Assembly: GCF_027627475.1 (NCBI RefSeq)
Contig: NZ_CP115484.1
Coordinates: 2,278,001 to 2,342,000, forward strand
Direction of reading: 5' to 3'
Length of the DNA: 64,000 bases
DNA from: Paenibacillus sp. SYP-B4298
GTDB taxonomy: Bacteria; Bacillota; Bacilli; Paenibacillales; Paenibacillaceae
Part shown: piece after piece, positions 60,229-64,000 of the stretch
Layout of the letters: the number at the start of each line of letters is the position of its first letter
How positions within the stretch are numbered: the first letter of the stretch is position 1
Position numbers and translations under genes: made by a program
Notes under the pieces: model-generated
The model's input: only the letters and a program-made list of their open reading frames with translations
Databases searched by the model: none
Told to the model about the DNA's origin: nothing

Positions 60229-60624
60229 GTGGATAACAAATGGATACCAGTTCTGGCATTGCCGGATGCGACGCCCGAATTTTTAAAGATTTCCGATATT
60301 TGCTATACCTCACTAAAAAGGGGGAAAATCATATTTCATACGTTGGGCAAAGACTACCAGCTCATATCCAATATTGAAGAGCTGTACAGTCTTTTGTATA
60401 CTTTTGAATTTCGCAAGACTGACCGCGGAACATTAGTGCATATTGCCAACATGGTGCACTTTGACGAGAGCTACCGCAAAATATACTTTGACCGAATGAT
60501 TACAAAGCATTCCAAGTATGCGACCGTATCATCGAACAATATCTCCAATGTCGTCAAATTCATGCGTGAACGAGATAGACAGCCTGCCCCAGATCATCCC
60601 TTACCTATGAACAAGCTGCCTTAG
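60229..60624 (+). CDS. stand-alone LytTR-type DNA-binding protein
   Basis: A 131-residue protein consisting of a LytTR-like DNA-binding domain with a short N-terminal extension. ISDICYTSLKRGKIIFHTLG, YQLISNIEELYSLL, RGTLVHIANMVHFDE and KYATVSSNNISNVVKFM follow the beta-strand pattern of AgrA and LytR DNA-binding domains. The receiver domain of AgrA is absent. It starts at GTG 60229, about ten bases after AAAGG. It lies 183 bases after agrD on the same strand and is the probable transcriptional output of the locus. How it would be activated without phosphorylation is unknown. Confidence 0.75.
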   Translation: MDNKWIPVLALPDATPEFLKISDICYTSLKRGKIIFHTLGKDYQLISNIEELYSLLYTFEFRKTDRGTLVHIANMVHFDESYRKIYFDRMITKHSKYATVSSNNISNVVKFMRERDRQPAPDHPLPMNKLP

Positions 60625-60626
60625 CT

Positions 60627-60652
60627 GGACGGAGCAGACACACACTCCGTCC
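60627..60652. terminator. hairpin between convergent genes
   Basis: GGACGGAG (60627-60634) pairs with CTCCGTCC (60645-60652). It follows the LytTR-like gene by a few bases and precedes the end of the Nudix gene. No T-run on either side. Confidence 0.5.
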
Positions 60653-60675
60653 CCCTCCCCCCACACAGCCTCTGT

Positions 60676-61215
60676 TCAACCAGCAGACACCTCAAGCAGC
60701 AGTGCTTCTCTTGCTTCTTGCTCGTATTCCATCCTTTCCTCTATGGCATGACAAGAGCTCGACAGCAGTTGACCTGCCTGATAGTCCATATGAAACCAGT
60801 AGCAGCCCTCCTGCAGCAGTTGCGGAAGCGTTCGGGGCAAATTTGCGGCCACGCCCTGATTATCGGGGTGGAGCACCCAGCTAATTTCCTTCCAGTCCAA
60901 CACACCCTCAGCAGTCTTCACCGGCGTAGCGTAAGGATGATGCGCGGGAAGCTCCGCAACATATACATACATGCCACCCAGTCCAGAGCGATCCGACGAC
61001 CACGTGATCAACCCTTTGAATGTGAGCTTCATGACATCGTGTTCGGACAGGCTCGTCTCCTCTAACAGCTCTCGAATCATCGACTGCCGGGGCTGCTCTC
61101 CGGGCAGCAGCTTTCCTCCAACGCCGTTCCAGCAGCCCATCCAGCTAGGCTTTTCCCGGTTAAGCAGCAGCAGCTCATTCCCACGGCGAACAAAACAAAT
61201 ATTATATGTAATCAT
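60676..61215 (-). CDS. Nudix hydrolase (MutT-like)
   Basis: A 179-residue Nudix protein. The Nudix box is complete: GGKLLPGE, seven residues, then RELLEETSL. The N-terminus MITYNICFVRRGNELLLLNR is typical of the 8-oxo-dGTP diphosphatase group, which cleanses the nucleotide pool, but other substrates are possible. A C-terminal extension of about 50 residues follows the fold. ATG 61215 has AGAGGG seven bases upstream; the longer frame is not needed. Confidence 0.87.
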   Translation of the reverse strand: MITYNICFVRRGNELLLLNREKPSWMGCWNGVGGKLLPGEQPRQSMIRELLEETSLSEHDVMKLTFKGLITWSSDRSGLGGMYVYVAELPAHHPYATPVKTAEGVLDWKEISWVLHPDNQGVAANLPRTLPQLLQEGCYWFHMDYQAGQLLSSSCHAIEERMEYEQEAREALLLEVSAG

Positions 61216-61365
61216 AATGAATCCCTCTCTCTTCCCTTCCCTGTCGTCCACTCCCCAAGCCGAGCCCGGCAACAGACCGGTAGCAATCACGCTTATAGTT
61301 GGTGGGCTCCTAATATGGCGCATGCCGAGGTGGTGACATGCGAATCGTCACGGATGTTCCAGAAT

Positions 61366-61415
61366 ACACAAGGCTGCCGACCAGACTCAACGAGTCGAGG
61401 GTGGCAGCCTTGTGT
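61366..61415. terminator. 13-bp inverted repeat hairpin
   Basis: ACACAAGGCTGCC (61366-61378) pairs perfectly with GGCAGCCTTGTGT (61403-61415). It sits in the 326-base gap between two minus-strand genes and could end transcription of the acidic hypothetical gene. The rest of the gap (61216-61365 and 61416-61541) shows nothing else. Confidence 0.55.
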
Positions 61416-61541
61416 TGATCATAAGACTTATGTGTGATGCTCGCTTATCTGAGTCTTAATATAGCTACGCGATACGAGGCTTTGCCTCTCAAGGACGACA
61501 ATGCCAGTTGAGATTAACGGGGCAATCCTCGGCCGGGCAGA

Positions 61542-62075
61542 CTACCAGTCGCGGCTAATCTCCATCTCGTCCACTGCAATGCCTTCCTCAACGGCAAAAT
61601 CAAAATCTTCAATATCGTACACCTGAACCGGTACTTCCGCTTCAATGATACGATCCTGCAGCTCTATCTGATCCGATAGTAGCGGCAACTTGAACTTCAT
61701 CGCCGTCAGCAACTGCTCCGTCTCGATCGGATCAAAATACTCGCCGTAATGCGCATTATCGAGCGCGTTCACAACGGTGAAGGTAACGTGCTCGCCCAGC
61801 AGCAGCGGCGCACTCTCTCTCCAGGGGACCCCAAGCGCGCGTTCAATCTTCTTGCGATTCAGCGGCTCCTCGAAAAAAGCGATCAACTCGCCAATCTTCA
61901 TCTTGACATGGCGGTCGTCCTCCACATCATCCATGACTTGATCCGGCCCGTTCTTCATATCATAAAGCTCCATAATTGTGGAGTATGGAATGACGTAATC
62001 GACAGGTCGATCCGGCACCATCAGTTGCCCATAAGTCGCGACCATCACAGCCTCTATGACAAAACGACGACGCAT
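61542..62075 (-). CDS. conserved hypothetical acidic protein
   Basis: A 177-residue, very acidic soluble protein (C-terminus VYDIEDFDFAVEEGIAVDEMEISRDW) with no signal peptide or membrane segment. The start MRRRFVIEAVMVATYGQLMVPDRPVDYVIPY resembles a hypothetical family of paenibacilli, sometimes named ADP-heptose synthase by automated pipelines without clear basis. I assign no function. ATG 62075 has GAGAGGGGG about nine bases upstream. It is divergent from ypdA across 300 bases. Confidence 0.75.
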   Translation of the reverse strand: MRRRFVIEAVMVATYGQLMVPDRPVDYVIPYSTIMELYDMKNGPDQVMDDVEDDRHVKMKIGELIAFFEEPLNRKKIERALGVPWRESAPLLLGEHVTFTVVNALDNAHYGEYFDPIETEQLLTAMKFKLPLLSDQIELQDRIIEAEVPVQVYDIEDFDFAVEEGIAVDEMEISRDW

Positions 62076-62375
62076 TTTGTATCCCCCTCTCTATATCAGC
62101 CTGTTCATGCTAGCAGATTAACGATCTATGCTTGCCCTATATTATACCTCAATCGCCATCGAAACGGTACAGGCAAAACGGACAAGGGCAATCATCCCTC
62201 CGCAAGCACGACTAGGGTCTGGCCCGGTATGCTCCGCTGTCTATCTCGGTTGCCCTCTTGGATCAGCAATATCGCATTACGTCAAGCTCCTAGCGAGCAG
62301 CGATTCCGGCATTGCTTGAAGCCGGGCATGGAGGTACAATGGGCATACTGGCATTTTTTGAAGGAGGCACTACGT
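62076..62375. other. divergent intergenic region
   Basis: Three hundred bases between the acidic hypothetical gene and ypdA. A TATAAT on the minus strand (62141-62146) may be the -10 of the hypothetical gene. A short hairpin CCGGC-N10-GCCGG (62306-62325) precedes ypdA. No small gene or known RNA element was seen. Confidence 0.4.
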
Positions 62376-63371
62376 ATGAAGGAAAAGCAAGAGCAAGTGA
62401 TTATTATTGGGGCTGGGCCATGCGGACTGGCCGCGGCACTGGAGCTGCATAGCCACGGCTTCGATCCGCTACTGATCGAGAAGCGCAATGTGGTTCACTC
62501 CATCTCCCAATATCCCATCTACATGCAGTTCTTCAGTACGCCCGAGCTGCTGGAGATCGCTGGTGTACCGTTTACAACCGCGCATGACAAGCCTAGCCGC
62601 CTGGAAGCGCTGAATTACTATCGCAATGTCGCGCTGCGCAGCGGCGTGCGCATCCATGCCTATGAGACCGTCACCAGCTTAACGAAGGAAGCCGAGGGCT
62701 TCACCTTGACGAGCATCCGCAAGAACGGCGAAGCTCATACATACTGCACACGCCACGTTGTCATTGCGACCGGCTATTTTGACCATCCGAATCTGCTGGG
62801 CATTCCGGGCGAGGACCATGACAAGGTATCCCACTTCTTCCGTGAGGCACATCCCTACACGGGGATGCAGGTCACCATCATCGGAGGAAGCAACTCCGCA
62901 GTCGATGCCGCACTAGAGCTGGAGCGGGTCGGCGCCAAGGTAACCGTCGTCTATCGCGGCGAGGACTATTCGCCAAGCATCAAGCCGTGGGTGCTGCCAA
63001 TTATGAAAGCTATGGTTGCCAAAGGACGGATTGCCTTCCGATTCCAGTCCCGCGTGATCGAGATTACCCCGGCTGAGGTCGTCATTGAGACGTCCGGCGG
63101 CACGGAGCGGCTGCCGAATGATTTCGTGCTGGCGTTAACCGGATTTCATCCAGACAGAGAATTTTTGGGGAGCGCTGGAGTAACGATGGAGGCGGAAGGA
63201 TACCCGACCTTTAACGAAGAGACGATGGAGACCAATGTGCCCGGGATTTACCTGGCAGGGGTGGTCGCCTCGCGCCACGAGGCCAATGAGATTTTCATTG
63301 AGACAGGGCGTTTCCACGGTCACAAAATTACCCGCCACTTGCTGGAGCAAGCGGCGAAGCAGGAAGGATGA
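62376..63371 (+). CDS. ypdA: YpdA-family bacillithiol disulfide reductase
   Basis: A 331-residue flavoprotein with two dinucleotide-binding motifs: IIIGAGPCGLAAA for FAD near the N-terminus and IIGGSNSAVDAALELE for NADPH near residue 170. It lacks the CxxC of thioredoxin reductases, as YpdA/Bdr does. YpdA reduces bacillithiol disulfide with NADPH and is found in bacillithiol-making Firmicutes. ATG 62376 has AAGGAGG eight bases upstream; a much longer open frame running from 61749 through the divergent region is not coding. The following MFS gene starts just after its stop. Confidence 0.88.
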   Translation: MKEKQEQVIIIGAGPCGLAAALELHSHGFDPLLIEKRNVVHSISQYPIYMQFFSTPELLEIAGVPFTTAHDKPSRLEALNYYRNVALRSGVRIHAYETVTSLTKEAEGFTLTSIRKNGEAHTYCTRHVVIATGYFDHPNLLGIPGEDHDKVSHFFREAHPYTGMQVTIIGGSNSAVDAALELERVGAKVTVVYRGEDYSPSIKPWVLPIMKAMVAKGRIAFRFQSRVIEITPAEVVIETSGGTERLPNDFVLALTGFHPDREFLGSAGVTMEAEGYPTFNEETMETNVPGIYLAGVVASRHEANEIFIETGRFHGHKITRHLLEQAAKQEG

Positions 63372-63376
63372 GCAGG

Positions 63377-64000
63377 ATGAGATCACGCCAGCTATTTGTG
63401 ATGGTCAGCATCGTGTTGACCACGCTGGTCGCTTCGATCGACGCGACCATTACGAATACGACCATGCCCATCATTGCCGAGGAGCTTGGCGGGTACTCGC
63501 TATATGCGTGGTCCTTCGCGGCCTACATGATTTTTGCCACCGTGCTGACACCGGTTGCCGGACGCATCTCTGACCTGTACGGCAGAAAGAAAATATTCGG
63601 CTTCGGTATCCTGTTCTTCCTCCTCGGCTCGCTGCTGTGCGGTCTGGCCGACTCCATGCTTCAGCTTGTCATCTACCGGGCCGTGCAGGGGATGGGAGCA
63701 GGCATTATGACCCCCTTCCCACTTATCATCGCCGGGGATCTGTTCGCCGTCGAGAAGCGCGGGAGGATTCAGGCGATGTTCTCCGCCATGTGGGGGGTGT
63801 CGGCTGTCGTAGCTCCATTGCTTGGCTCGTTGTTCGTGGAGCTGGCAAGCTGGCGCTGGATTTTTCTCATTAATATTCCAGTCTGTATCCTGGCCTTTGC
63901 CTTCCTCCTGTTCTACAAGGAAGCCTATGAGCCACGCAAATCCCCTATCGATGTGTGGGGGTCTGTCCTCTTCGCCGCCGGGGTCAGCCTGCTGCTGGCA
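63377..64000 (+). CDS. MFS drug exporter, DHA2-type, cut by the window end
   Basis: The first 208 codons of a major facilitator, open at the window edge. MVSIVLTTLVASIDATITNTTM is helix 1 with the DHA2 (EmrB/QacA) signature. Motif A is GRISDLYGRKKIF, RAVQGMGAG lies in helix 4, and the antiporter motif C region is WGVSAVVAPLLGSL. It probably exports drugs or metabolites against protons. I chose ATG 63377 with AGGAAGG nine bases upstream; ATG 63368, overlapping the ypdA stop, has the site too close. It forms an operon with ypdA. Confidence 0.88.
   Translation, partial: MRSRQLFVMVSIVLTTLVASIDATITNTTMPIIAEELGGYSLYAWSFAAYMIFATVLTPVAGRISDLYGRKKIFGFGILFFLLGSLLCGLADSMLQLVIYRAVQGMGAGIMTPFPLIIAGDLFAVEKRGRIQAMFSAMWGVSAVVAPLLGSLFVELASWRWIFLINIPVCILAFAFLLFYKEAYEPRKSPIDVWGSVLFAAGVSLLLA

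Noticed and set aside
61749-62375. Long in-frame extension upstream of ypdA
   Set aside because: The ypdA family start and the AAGGAGG site at 62361 fix the start at 62376; the extension runs antisense through the acidic hypothetical gene.
1-64000. tRNA, rRNA, CRISPR array, transposase, prophage or T-box elements
   Set aside because: I looked for the usual sequence patterns on both strands and found none that could be supported.

Overview
The window is about 64 kb of ordinary chromosome from an endospore-forming Firmicute, most likely Paenibacillus or a close relative in the Paenibacillaceae. The grounds are moderate GC, strong AGGAGG-type ribosome binding sites with many TTG and GTG starts, two gerA-type germinant receptor operons, a SleB-type cell wall hydrolase, a YpdA-type bacillithiol disulfide reductase, an Mrp antiporter, and protein families typical of that group. 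I see no rRNA, tRNA, CRISPR array, insertion sequence or prophage.

Layout. 0-7.7 kb: a serine beta-lactamase-like hydrolase, a large YhgE/Pip membrane protein with internal repeats, an N-terminally truncated VOC remnant, a DUF1349/luciferase-like monooxygenase pair and a CNNM/CorC-type membrane protein. 7.9-11.7 kb: germinant receptor operon 1 (order B-A-C). 11.7-19.1 kb, minus strand: an exported D-Ala-D-Ala dipeptidase-like enzyme, a copper-type P-type ATPase, and a heterodimeric ABC exporter under a MarR regulator. 19.2-23.0 kb: germinant receptor operon 2 (order A-C-B). 23.0-28.9 kb, minus strand: an mrp Na+/H+ antiporter operon with MrpA and MrpB fused. 29.5-30.2 kb: a ydaO-type c-di-AMP riboswitch ahead of a free-standing KdpD-like universal stress domain. 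30.3-34.2 kb: a lipoprotein, a DinG-type helicase and a DinB-family protein. 34.4-40.5 kb: a chemotaxis operon (cheA-cheW-mcp-cheR-cheB) divergent from an XRE regulator. 41.5-47.3 kb: a P-loop/CYTH pair, a diguanylate cyclase, a radical SAM/SPASM protein, a DMT transporter and an M56 peptidase. 47.6-54.7 kb: an IMP dehydrogenase, a two-component system with two PepSY proteins, a SleB hydrolase and Fur. 54.9-58.2 kb: alanine racemase, D-Ala-D-Ala ligase and an HD-GYP protein. 58.6-60.6 kb: an agr-like quorum-sensing locus. 60.7-64 kb: a Nudix hydrolase, a conserved acidic hypothetical protein, YpdA and an MFS exporter cut by the window edge.

The best candidate for something undescribed is the agr-like locus at 58.6-60.6 kb. 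A seven-helix membrane protein with no kinase domain, an AgrB protease with its His/Cys pair intact, a 52-residue AgrD-like propeptide with no cysteine (so a serine-lactone ring is predicted) and a LytTR DNA-binding protein with no receiver domain lie in a row on one strand. No AgrC kinase or complete AgrA is encoded nearby. Second is the c-di-AMP riboswitch that controls an orphan KdpD-like domain with no potassium pump beside it. Third is a near-consensus cheA promoter with a palindrome inside its spacer, facing an XRE-family gene.

All functions are assigned by reading motifs and context. No database search was run, and residue positions are approximate.
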